DNA from: Membranipora membranacea
Taxonomy: Eukaryota > Bryozoa > Gymnolaemata > Cheilostomatida > Membraniporidae
DNA length: 64,000 bases
Reading direction: 5' to 3'
Assembly (NCBI GenBank): GCA_914767715.1
Contig: OU612068.1
Location: forward strand, 24,614,001-24,678,000
Position numbers and translations under genes: made by a program. Under the pieces are notes generated by a model. The model was not told the DNA's origin. It saw nothing but the letters and a program-made list of their open reading frames with translations, and ran no database searches. Shown here one piece after another: positions 21,446 through 33,207 of this stretch (the stretch's first letter is position 1; each line of letters opens with the position of its first letter).

Positions 21446-24400
21446 CTAAATAAGAAAGATAAATCGTGAAACAGAACTTAAGCATTTGGTCTCATGTAGT
21501 TACAATAACTTTGTTACAGGCTTGCAAATGATATCCATTTCATGATCAAGATTCCATTTTTTTAAAATTTGTTCGAGAAATTGAGAGATTTGTCCTTGTT
21601 GTTCTTAAAAGTGACAGTTAGATTATGGTCTCAAAGTCAAATTTCAAGTAAGCCTCAATTCACGGATGGAAGCCTCACTATTATTTGAGCTGTAAATTGT
21701 CTGAAAAGTTACCACCTTGAGCAAAATATCCATTGCAATTTTGTTACAATATTAAATAAGTTGGGACCTATCTAGAAAATATGCTATGTTTACATACCTT
21801 TACCCTGGAAGCCACCAAAGTTGCCTTGCTTAACTTCCATGAGTCGCTCGTTATTCTCAACTAGAGATGCCACCTTATCACTGAGCTGAAGAGCGATAGA
21901 CTGGAGACGGCTTGGCTCTGTCCTGTGCATCACCACCGACTGTGTGGGCTCATCAAGAGAGGCCTACAGTAATCAACCAACAAACGGATACATAAAATGC
22001 ACTGATACATAACTTTGTTATTTCACCTAGCGCCGGTCTGATAATAATTGGTGAGCATATTGATCAGGTAGCCTACAGCCTGCAATGCTTTGGTTGTACA
22101 ATTCATACTATATAAAAGTGATCACGTGTCCATCAAGGGGTTGTTTCAATTAACAAAAGAGATCATTTAGCCAATCTTTAGCTGGGAATCAGTTTTGATT
22201 TGAAACACATTCCTTACTGAGCAGCCTAATACATACCATAAGCTCCTCGTTGATGATCATTTTACTGATGATGCTGTGTACAGTAGATCTGGGTAACTCG
22301 AACATTTCAGCTAGTGTCTCCATACTCATAGAAGTGTAGATACTACTGTACGTGAAGAGGTAAGTACGCAGAGTCTCCTCCTGTATCTTATTAGTTATCA
22401 TACCTCGTACCTGGTCTGCGTTAGTGAACAGATCCCACACCTGATACAGAGAATAATCTATGTTAGGGTATAAACAACACCAGTACTCTGATGGGACAAT
22501 TCATGAACAAGTTAACATCGAAACATGCTGGAAAAGGTGTTGGGTATAATCATCGATATCGTTTTTTTTAAAGAAAGTGCTTTGCAACTATTTTCAGATC
22601 TTTCCTTGATTTACACCTTGACATGGCACTGGAAAGAATTTGTTTTTTTTTGGGGAAGTTTAGGTTATGTCTGTTCAGGTTTGCGGGTAGTTTAGGTTAT
22701 GTCTGTTCAGGTTTGCGGGTAGTTTAGGTTATGTCTGTTCAGGTTTGCGGGAAGTTTAGGTTATGTCTGTTCAGGTTTGCGGGTAGTTTAGGTTATGTCT
22801 GTTCAGGTTTGCGGGTAGTTTAGGTTATGCCTGTTCAGGTTTGCGAACAGACCTCAAAAAGCAGGGCAGTTATCCATTATGTGAGGATAGTGTTGTAAAT
22901 GTATACATATTTATCAGCAGAACATGAGGCATCGATAGAGATGATGATGACATTTTATATAGTCATCTACCTTCAGGTTCATTTTCTCGTTGATAAGGAA
23001 ATCTTTGCAGGCCTTCCACTCTCCTCTCTTCATGGCCTTACTGGCCTGTACGACATGCTCTCTCATAGACTCAGGTGGTCCAATCAGAGGCTGTCTCTCA
23101 CTGATCCTCAGTACATGGTGGAAATTCTTACTTATCATACGTCTACGTGAATCCAACTCATGGGCTATAAGAAGTGAAGTTGACATTATTATATGGCTAT
23201 TTAGGACATATATGGCTTTTATGACATTATTCTCAGGAAGTATTAAGCGATAATTGATATATCCTGTTGCAGTGATATACAGAGATGACAGTGAAATAAG
23301 AATGACCAAGGAGAATTTGATAATAAATTTGCCGGTTACATTATTTGACAACTGTAAAAGTGAAACAAATTCCTGTTGAGGGGCATTGAAGTGAGACGAT
23401 CGTAAACATCAAGCTAAGTAAGCACATAACATTTACCAGCCAGATATGGAATTTCTAACAGCATAGCAGAGACTAGATAGACACATTCGAGCAGCTCTAG
23501 ATTGATGTGCATGTGATAAGGCATCTGTCGCCTCTTCTCTATCTTTTCCTGCTCTGGCGTTCTCTCGTTCTGCCTCTATAAGCCAATGAGAAGGAAGATA
23601 AGAATTATTGCCCCTGCCACTCATAAAATTTTATACATTTAGATAAATTATATATACACGCCTTATACAGTTAGTTTATGAGGGTAGTCAAAAGTCAGCG
23701 CTTGCCGCAATGTAAAACACAGCCCTGACCGATCAGAACATATAGAGTGAAGCTCATATAGCACACAGATAATGGCTTCAGAGCTGATCGGTGGTTATGA
23801 ATATATGAAATAATAATACCTGAAGGAGCAGACCCTGGGCTAGCAGCTCTTTAGCTCTGCTAGAGCTCTGGATATCTAATAGACAGTTATGTGCGTCTTT
23901 GATGTAACCTTTACGGAAAGCGCACAGTCCCAACTGTACCATACATCTGTTATAACAGATCTACAACATATATCAAATGTTAAAAACATGGAAGTAGATA
24001 CACAAGCATCGTAGAGCCAAACTGATACATAAGCAGAATGACAATCTCAATAAGTTTTTTCGTTTCAAACCTACATGCAATATGGGGAAACCTAATTAAA
24101 CCAATGAATCTCTGAACTGAGCCTCAATATACATTGATTGTTTATCCACAGGATACAAGCAACAGCAGTATGCAATATGCTATTTTTGATGTGTTAGCAT
24201 TAGGTGGCACCTAAGGTAGAAAATTAATTAGTAGCAATGCACTAACTATAGCATACCTGGGTTGGCACATCAGCGTGACCGACAGAGTCCTGAAGGTGAG
24301 ACATTAGCATGAGGTCCCTAGCTTCAAACCACTTGTTATGGAGGGCCAGGTGATAAATGTGGAAGAGGATAGCCTGAGTTCTGATACGATCAGTGTTATC

Positions 24401-27400
24401 ATTGATGTAGATATAACGACACAGGTTGTTCATTGTATCAATGCTTGTATCCTTTCCTCCATCGTTGGCAGCTTTGTCAAACTATCAAAAATAACATATC
24501 AAATTGAAAATTATGAAAATCAAATCTCATGAAGAACCAGGAACAAACCAACAAATAATCTAACTGTCTGAATGGCATTGAACAAATACCATATAAGTGT
24601 TCATTTAAATGCTCTCTTGTCTCAACGTGTACAGTTTTAGGAACAACAAGTAATCTTGCACTTTTGGCAACAGAGTACCTAACAGCGTAGCCCATTGTCA
24701 TATGTGGATCAGTAGCAAAGCAGAATTTAAGATACCTTATAATAGACATGTTTGATTTTGGTGAGGTTGATTCTACATATCTCATCAATAGTAGCGTGAC
24801 TCTCCTCAGTTGTGGCATATGCAGCCAGGGAATCAATGATTGTACATATTCTACGCTCATCCTTCAATCTACAATCAGTCAATCAGTCAACATAGAAAAG
24901 ATCCTGGATTAGCTGCTTTCTATTTTGTGATAATTATCCCAACTCTATGTTTTTACCATCAGACAACAGAAAGCACGCAAGCTATACCATACTTGGCATG
25001 TATAAAAAAACCTAAAACAGCTGGGGGGGGGGGGGGGTTGGTGTGTTTCTCTCACATCAGATGCTAAAACCACAATACACATGGAATATTGGTATTATTT
25101 AATTGTAGGGGTATTTAGTCACTACTGAGTTACGAACAGACACAACTAAGCGACTGCCTACCTCTCAATATACTCAGGAGAGTGAGCATCACAGGCCTGT
25201 AACATCCTGGTAAACTCATCGTCCATCCTCTCCACAGTGGAGAAGATACATCCTCTGAGTTTGTAGGGCTCTGTAACAACCTCCTCCTGCTCCTCAAGGA
25301 TATTCTGACTCAGCTGTATCGTGGGATTCTCCTTCAGATACTCCAACAGCTGCTCTACTGCATCCAGACACCTGACAAAAAAGCGATCTATATGTTACCA
25401 AATGAACTCAATGCATGTAAAAGAAGTAAATTATTAGAGACAGAAGAAAAATATTTGAGATTTGTACCAGTGTATAACCCAGTGTACAACTTGGCCTGGC
25501 ACTCATAGAGCTGGGCATTAAATCAGTACCTTAACTTTGAGCCGCAGCTTTCCAATAATTTATGCTGGTAGGAGTAAATATCTGCTGGCTGTAAAAGTTG
25601 CCTTTCACTGTATTCGCGATGCTTTGATTGCCAAACTAGAACTAATAGACATAGATAGACCCACAAGAATTCCTGATATTTATAATGAATATACTTACTG
25701 TACCCAGGCTTCGGGTCTCATACAGGATGACACAACAGGGTTGTAATCAAACAGGGCTGCGTTTATGTTGAATCTCAACTTCACTTGTATTCCTGCACCC
25801 AGATTGTTCTCTGATGCAATATCTCTCAGCTCCTCCAACAGTGAAACCTGCAAAAAAAGTTTGGCTAAGCGTCACAAATCTGATGGCAAATGAGATGTTT
25901 TACCACAGAGCAGACAGGAAAAGATCCTTGTTTTTTGCAATCACTAGAAGACACTTACTCCCTGAATATAGTATACATGTACATTAGTTAGAAAAAAACT
26001 TAATACAAAACACAACAAGGCCAAGGCTCTAATGATAGGATCAACAAATCCAAACTTATTTCACTGCAAACCATCACAGCTAATGCTCACAGCTTTTATT
26101 CGCAAGTTACTGCTGAAACAACGTACCTGATCACCCCTCTTGGTTCCCTTCTTTCCTCTGACTGCAATAATCTCCTGTAGTTTCTTAGTGACAGCCTCGT
26201 GTGTGATGTCCTGATCCTTCTGGAACATTTTCGGTCTTTCCTACAAATCATACATCATTAGTTAAAGATGTGACAAACATACATACTTTCCAGCTGTCTC
26301 TAACTACATCAACCAGAAGTAAAATGGGTGAAGTACTAGACAACAGCTGCGCGTTCCCCTTTTCTAAGCTTACTGGTTCTTCTATAAATCAAAGTTTGAA
26401 GTGGAAGCAAACCTGAACACATTTCTTTGTAGGTGAATTTGTCAAGAGTATGATTGGCCTCTGAATAAACAAACTAACTGAACAAACTACAGGTAACTTA
26501 TTATGGTGACATACCTGACCGCTAGGTCCAGATTTGACTTCAGTCCAGCCGTCCTCATCGTCCTCTTGTTTCTGCTGTGCCACCTTAGGAGCTTTCTGTA
26601 CCTTCTTCTCTTTCTTCACCTTCTCCTCAGCGGGACTGGAGATAAAATCACAATGGAGATTAAATCTCGATAATAATGTCCCAATGATCAGAACAAGTAA
26701 TGGAATATTTTAATTTCAAGCTGTTTAAACTTCAGAATATTGATGTTCATACCAAGAATCTCAAGATTAATGTCTTTAGTTTCATTTTTTATCGTGTTTT
26801 GTATCTTTTATAGTTTGGCTCAGTGGTAAGCACATCTGCCAGTTGACCAGTTCGAATCCCATCAGGTACCTTAGATTGATCACACAGTCCCTTTGGATAA
26901 GGACTTAAAATGATGGAGGTATTCTGTATGTACAACAACATGGGGCATGCAGATTAAAGAACCTTCCTGTATGGTATAGCTCTATACAGGAGGACGCTGT
27001 CACCAACCACTGCAGCTCCAGTCTTGTAGCAATATGCTTCACGGTGGGTTAAGGTTGTCAGTGGTTGAAGAGTGGCACTATTTACTTGAAAACCAAGTCG
27101 TCACTATAAAACACTTCCAAAGCCGGCACATCAGTGCAAGTCATTGTCAACCCTGACAGACAGCAATATTATTACATCTTTTATTGTTTCTTGTAAGACA
27201 CATGAGACGGGTTTAATGTGAGATAAATATATCATTAGAATTCATCTCGAGTAATACTCACGTTTTCTTGAGGAACTTGAGTGCAGGGTTCTCTAGATCT
27301 TCATCATCAGATGAACTGCTATCATCACTTTCAGATCCCCAGTCTAAACTGTCGTCTGAGTCAGCCTACCAAAGTACAAAAAGTTATTATAATATACTTA

Positions 27401-29250
27401 CTTATGTCTGCCTTCTGTTGTCAAGAGAGACAGGCATCAATCAACAAATCATATACCGCATATTGCTCTTTTGGATTAACATGCTGTGGTGTTCCTTTCA
27501 AAAATAACTAACCTCATATAATAAAACTTCATTTCAAACATATGATCAGCAGAGTGCATGATATAACAGGTGTCTACTTGAAACCCAGCTTAGCCGTTTG
27601 TCACATTGCTTTGAAATAAAATTTAAATTGATTTTCTTACCGCCTCTTTTACAACTTTGACAGCTTTCTCCTTTTTGAGGATAGGAGCTGATGGCATCTC
27701 AGCCACAGGGGATTTAGGGTCTGCTGGCACCTCTTCTTCTACATCCTCAGCCAAATACTCATCTGGATTCTCTCTGTACAGCTGTGGTAAAAAAAAGAGT
27801 CCGAGTTCATAACAAGCTCATATTTGGGGAATTATAACTTCCTCCCCATACAATTCCTTAATCTTAGCTCATGTATATTGCTCTAAAGCGTTCAGGGAAA
27901 AGCTTACGTTGAACTGTTGAGACAGATTGCAATCTTGAAACAAACAATATATTCATACTCATTGAACTTTATTTCAAATAATTATTTTAAAATCATCAGC
28001 AAAAGGATCTGAATCACTAGCATTGTATCTTATACATTTTTAAATGTGAATAACGACTTGGGCATCTTACATTGATCTCACTCTCGAAATCTTTGTTGTA
28101 CTTTTTCAGTCTCTGTCTGAGTGTTGTGAGTCCTTTAGCATTGTTCTTACTCATAGCTTTCTTAGCTTCTTTATCCGCCCAATACTAAACAAGTAAATAA
28201 AGAGGACACACCATGTCATATCAAAATTACTCTTGGGGCACATGAGAATTTATGAAGTTGATTTTTTGATTCAAGACTCACAGTGCAAATCATATAAAGT
28301 TATTATAATTTGTGTTTAGCTCAAATGATACATAGAAACATATACTTATATGTCGGTAATACTCTGATACTTAGTGGCTCTAGTAGCCTTGGGCATTGGG
28401 TCTGTTCAATGATAAATGGAGTTGTAAGGATAGTAGTAAGAAACACCAAATTTACCTCAGCAGTGAAGTCCTCGAGTTCAGCCAAATGCCTGATAAAGAA
28501 GTGAGGTGTTCCTTCCTTCTCTATAACTCTCTTTGCTTTCTCGTATGCTTTCGTCAAACTCTCAAAAGCTAAAAACATATACACCAGAGATTCCATAATT
28601 CTGAAAAATCATCTGAAACTTAAAAAAAACAACTCAATGTTGCAAAAACACTGGATGAAAACTCCTCATTAAAGTGAGGCTTAGAATTTTTTATATGATA
28701 TACGATATATATTTCTAAACACTCGAAGCAACAATATCAATTTTATCCTAGTATCTAAATGCATTAATGTATAATATTGAAAACATACCACCAAGTGTGC
28801 TGGCCATATCCTTAATCTTTCTGTAATTTTTGCTGTTTTTGATTATTGCGCCTAGTTCATCAAAACGTTTATCCTTTTCACTCTTGACAATACGTTTTGT
28901 GTCATCATCATCACTGTCACTCCATGCTACAGCTCTACAAATGTAAAAGACCTGACAGTGAACCCCTTCATTCACACCTGATCATTATCATAGTCATTTC
29001 AGTGTATTTCAACAAGACAAATGATTAAGATGAACCATCACTTGAGCCAGTGAGTGTTGAGATACTGATTGATATATTGATATATTTTCACCAAGAGAAG
29101 AAAAATGAGTTGAATCGTGCAGCGAGTATAAAACTTGCATAGCGATAGGTGGACATACCGGACTGTTGGAGCTGCACGCACGGGCATCAACTCCTCCTCA
29201 GAGGAGGAGGATTCACTCTCTGAATCGCTTCCGGCAAAGAATCGAGACAT
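21207..29250 (-). CDS. EIF3C: Eukaryotic translation initiation factor 3 subunit c
   Basis: Core eIF3 subunit. Its N-terminus contacts eIF1 and eIF5, and its PCI domain belongs to the eIF3 octamer on the 40S ribosome. Exons (minus, in order): 29250-29159, 28934-28789, 28568-28456, 28184-28071, 27781-27641, 27365-27262, 26635-26515, 26240-26127, 25847-25699, 25371-25162, 24868-24736, 24481-24257, 23960-23820, 23575-23437, 23164-22971, 22440-22237, 21963-21798, 21445-21207. Phases agree and give 914 residues (human about 913). Visible blocks: [14 protein letters not shown] start, acidic Ser/Asp patches, [50 protein letters not shown], and the PCI winged-helix [11 protein letters not shown]-type motif with [16 protein letters not shown]. 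The tail is GGYRNRGG-like repeats, more RGG-rich than I recall for human. Complete and apparently intact. Confidence 0.97.
22657..22848. repeat. 32-bp minisatellite, six copies, in eIF3C intron
   Basis: Unit AGTTTAGGTTATGTCTGTTC plus AGGTTTGCGGGT, repeated six times head to tail from 22657. Copies 1-5 are identical apart from one T/A change; the last has one internal change and a diverged end. Near-identity means recent expansion or active homogenisation. It lies between the coding exons 23164-22971 and 22440-22237. Confidence 0.95.
25023..25037 (+). repeat. Poly-G tract, 15 bases
   Basis: Uninterrupted G run in an eIF3C intron. Similar runs occur at 9741-9753, 11687-11701, 45132-45143 and 47959-47975, and a C run at 845-857. 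All are in introns. Confidence 0.9.
26803..27184 (+). mobile_element. tRNA-derived SINE with 9-bp target duplication
   Basis: The element 26812-27175 starts AGTTTGGCTCAGTGGTAAG, a pol III A-box-like tRNA 5' half. AGTTCGAATCC, a B box, follows at 26850-26859. About 300 bases of non-tRNA body come next. It is flanked by identical ATCTTTTAT at 26803-26811 and 27176-27184, as expected for LINE-assisted retroposition. It sits in an eIF3C intron, in the opposite orientation to the gene. It is not a functional tRNA gene, since no acceptor stem closes. Confidence 0.85.
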
Positions 29251-31268
29251 CTCGTTTTCTGTTTGGGTTCAAGTCTGCAATCAGTAGTAATACATAACAT
29301 GCATATAAATAATGATATCAAATGTTGATTTCCCAGGCTTCCACAATATATTTGTCAAGGAGTACACTACATTCTTGCAGGTTCAGGTACCAAGTTTAGC
29401 AGTCAACTCAGTCACAGTGGTCTTGCAAACTTAGTGACAGGTTTAGGCACTGATTGACTACCAGAAGAATTCAATGTCGTGCTTTCCATTCAGTGAGTTG
29501 ACATGTAGTTGTAATGTACAGTACCCGTCAATGAATGATATATAATAATTAGTCTGTGCTGTAATAAGGGTTGATGCTGAGCAGACAGAAACAGAAAATG
29601 AGTGACTATCGTATCACAGCGGCTGCACTGTCTAACTCCTTGCTGTGACTGACTACTCAGAGTCATTAGAATATATATATTTAAGACAGAGTAGTCTAGC
29701 TAAGTAAAGCTAAGAGTAAGAGTAGTAGCAAGGAGTAGTAGTCACAGAACAGACGAGACATGTCTAGACAAGCATTGTTTGGTGGGGGAAGCTCTGTTTG
29801 ATAGTTCCTCCCCACCGAACAAAGCCTATCAAGACAGGCTAAGACAAATCAAGGAGTAACATACAGACGCCACTGCTGTCGCTTGACTTGCTAGTGTCAC
29901 GTGTGACAGGAGTGGTGGACTGACTAGTGACTGAGTGTGGCTTTACAACACAATAGCAAGGAAATAACTAGCTGTTGTCAACAGCTAGTTATTTCCTTGC
30001 TGTTGTCACTATGATCACCCCTGTGATTCACAAGCATATATATGTACTATATTGGTCAAATGTAGTAGAGTAACCATGATATACAATGGTGGTTTATTGT
30101 AAGCTATCAAAATTATGGTTTGCAGTAGTTGAATGAATGGCAGTATTCCGCGTGTCTCACTCATTTTCTCTGCCGGAAATGAGTATGAACATCGTTGAAT
30201 CTACACTAGTTTTGATGACGTTTATCACAAAACGGCAAAATCTTCTATGAGAGTTGTCCACCTTATATATTTGCTCCTGAAGGATGCACAACTCCAAGAA
30301 TACAAATGGATTTTTTGACATGTTAGATTCTAGTTCTAGGGCGGTAGCCTCCTTTTGTCAGCTAAATAAAGTATAAGTGGAGCAAAAAACCATTTTTTAA
30401 TTGTCCATGTCATAATCAGTTCTTTTGGAATTTGAATACAAAGGAGAGGCCTACAGGACCCCACCTGGTGGTATACCAACTAGAATTATTGCCTGTCTCA
30501 TCTAATCTTCCATTTTTTCTAATCTACAGTCACGATAACAGAAATAAAATAACATGTCCATCATCTGATGTGATATTAATTCCGGTATTAATTCAATTGT
30601 ATTATGTTTTGATTGAACATAAATAACGCAAACACTGTCACTTGTTCATTTAATTTCAAACATTGACAAAATAAAATACGTTTGAAAAAGTATACACTAC
30701 CAGCGGGCGAGTGTGGAACAATGATCGAAAATCATAGCAGTGTCTTTGATCAGATGACAAATTACACAATCAGATATCACCATGAGTGGCCTTTCTTTTT
30801 TGACATCTCCAAAAAGCAGGCATATAATACAATCAATGAAGGAGTTGACACTATAAACATGGATATCTACAATTACTATGAGGGTTTTAAGATGATACAT
30901 AATATACATAACAGGCGACAGAAGTACATAAAACACCTACTATACAAATTGTGCATAAAATTCACACACATGTTTTCAAAATACAACTTGTTATGGTTTA
31001 CGTAGTATTAGTACTCGTATCAAATGTCAATCAATGTGATCACATCAGGAAAAGAAGACCAGACCATTCCTCCTATCTATGTATTGTATTGATAACATCG
31101 ACCACTTGTAAACATTGAGTTGTCCTAAACGCCCTGCAGTTACATTGTCTTTTTAGAAGTTGTCTATGCTTTGAGAATGTAAACTGAGGGGAGACAACTA
31201 AAATGACCAGGGGTTTGAGAAGTCCAAAACAGGGAGTCCCTTGTTTGATATAGAGAGATATTTGTACC
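29251..31268. other. Interval NFYB 3' end to eIF3C 5' end
   Basis: An AG acceptor just before ACTTGAACCC (about 29277) suggests a 5' UTR intron for eIF3C, so its promoter may lie around 29600-29950. That part holds several inverted repeats: TTTGGTGGGG against CCCCACCGAA (29779-29822), a CTCCTTGCTGTGACTGAC-like pair around 29637-29745, and the 47-bp palindrome at 29955-30001. No gene is seen between 30002 and 31268 apart from the NFYB 3' UTR. Confidence 0.45.
29955..30001. repeat. 47-bp perfect palindrome upstream of eIF3C
   Basis: Two exact 23-base arms, AGCAAGGAAATAACTAGCTG... and its complement, surround a single T at 29978. ACAAC outside the left arm and GTTGT outside the right arm extend the symmetry imperfectly. 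It would extrude as a cruciform. Origin unknown; a MITE remnant is likeliest. Confidence 0.8.
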
Positions 31269-33207
31269 CTAATCAGTATCGAGAGTGGCTGCACTAATGT
31301 ATTGTGTTGGATAAGTACTGTATATCACGTTCTGTCCCTGAGTTCCATCACCACCTAACGCTATAATAGCTCCTCCATCCGCTAAAACATTCAAAATGAT
31401 ATGATGATTTTGCTATCAGTTTATCTGCACTTACATGTAAGACACATAAAATATCGTAACTTTGATAGCAATTCTTAATCAATAAAGACTAGTTTTGCTT
31501 TGCAAATGAATTAATGAGCCCAAAATAGACTTGTATTAAGAATAAAAACTTACAGAACATAGGATCATCCGTACTGACAGGCCCTGTCACACCTCTATCT
31601 TTAGTGCTCTAAAAATAAATGAGATTAGATTAGAAAAAGCCCTGGCTTAGGCTAAAATAAAAAATATACTATGTTCTCCAATAATATGACAGAGGTAATT
31701 TCAACGATAAGTTATTCTCGAGGTTTTTCTTATCGTTCTCACATATTATGGGGCAAAACCTACCTCTCTGTACTTGGAGAGGTACACTTTGAGTGGCTCC
31801 ACATAATTATCGAATCCCAGAGTAGACATGGCATATAATATATCTTCTCCGTTGATTGTCTTTCTCTTTTCTTGAGAACACCTATCACTGGCTCTGAGAC
31901 TTGAGTTAAGGCGCATAGCAATATTACAGTGCAGGAACATGAACGTCAATGGTGAAGATAATTTTGATCTTTTTAAGCAATAACCTCTGCAGTTTTTGCA
32001 TAGTTTTGAAATCTAGTTTTTATTTTATTTTTACCCACTGAATTACCTTAAAGGGCAACCGAAGTTTCGCAGCATCAGCTTTGTACATTACGCGATGCAA
32101 AACTCAAAGTAGCTGCTGACTCTAAGCTGGTTAACACTTCAGTTTAGGGGAGGTTCCAAGACATTGCTGTAATGATGATAGAGCACAGGCTAAATAATAA
32201 CAGGAACAGGAAACTGCTCTGTTGTATATTTGAGCTGAGTTTGAGTACCTGATGGATGAAATGTTTCACAAGAATTCTGGCTAAATGATCATCTGAATTG
32301 GATTTTGTCTTTTTCCCTATGCAAAGGTGCAATCTGCTATTAATCAATGAGAAGTTGTTTGAAACCCTGGTTGCCCTTTAAAGTCACTGGATAACTCTAC
32401 CACTACCTATTAAAGACGCAAAGAAAATAACATATATACAATATACCATAGTTAAGTATTCGCAGGAGGAAAAGTTCCCCTTTTTGCTGAGACTTGAAAC
32501 AGTGATACATATTGCTAGCGAAAATCATTTCTCAGTTGTTAATAGCTGATACATTACCAAATGAATTTTATGCTAGCTACCATTAAGTCGCCCCAAAACC
32601 AGATAATTTTTACTAATTTAGGGTATTTTTTAGTTTTAAGCGGTGTTTTAGTCCAGCAGATTTAGTGTAAAGGATACTCGCTGGTGATGAAGCTGATGAA
32701 CTCAGACACACACTCCTGTGCACATTCCTTAGCTTCCTTAGAGATCTTACCATTGTTAGGAATGGCCTTCTTCATTATTCTAGCAACATTGGCAATCGGC
32801 AAGAAGCGGTCCTGTAAATACAAGTGGAATCAGGTTACAAGCAGATACAGCCTATATGTATAAGAAGCACCATAAATAAAGAATTGTTTCACGACAGAAG
32901 GCCTGTTTCGTTGTCAGAGTCAAGCACCCACCCACAAAAATTAGCTAGCAAAATGGTTGACTATATATTTAGCTGTATCGAGTTTGCCTGATTATGTCTT
33001 ATTTTGGAAACTTTTTTTATCTATCTTGCCAGGCAATGGAATGAAAGTGACAGTGGTAGTAGTATTGGATATTACCTGCTCTCTCAGTTCCTCATCAGTA
33101 GGGCCAGTAGATACGCTGCCATCTACTGTCACTGATTCATTCATAGTCTGATATGTAGAGTTGAGGAAGGAGCTCTCCGTTATTGAAGTATCTTCTGCAC
33201 TCGCCAT
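31269..33207 (-). CDS. NFYB: Nuclear transcription factor Y subunit beta (histone fold)
   Basis: Subunit of the trimeric CCAAT-box factor NF-Y. It pairs with NF-YC through an H2B-like histone fold and then takes up NF-YA. Exons (minus): 33207-33076, 32811-32678, 31893-31764, 31608-31554, 31381-31269; all phases match, giving 187 residues (human about 207). Residues 1-44 are an acidic Ser/Thr-rich lead. The histone fold starts at [20 protein letters not shown] and runs through [40 protein letters not shown] and [19 protein letters not shown]. The C-terminus keeps the family-like [15 protein letters not shown]. Complete and intact. The gene is divergent from TMEM98 and in tandem with eIF3C. Confidence 0.97.
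32048..32381. mobile_element. TTAA-flanked MITE, copy A (326 bp)
   Basis: Ends AGGGCAACC and GGTTGCCCT, bounded by TTAA on each side (32048-32051, 32378-32381). Same family as the copies at 48662 and 60252, but about 50 bases shorter inside, next to the left end. It is in an NFYB intron. A TTAA duplication is typical of piggyBac-type transposition, though the AGGG terminus is not the usual piggyBac end. Confidence 0.85.

Noticed and set aside
22657-22848. Regular 32-bp repeats resembling a CRISPR array
   Set aside because: The repeats are contiguous with no spacers, and the context is an intron of an animal gene.
26812-26880. Possible tRNA gene
   Set aside because: A and B boxes are present, but no acceptor stem closes. 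The body and flanking duplication show a SINE.
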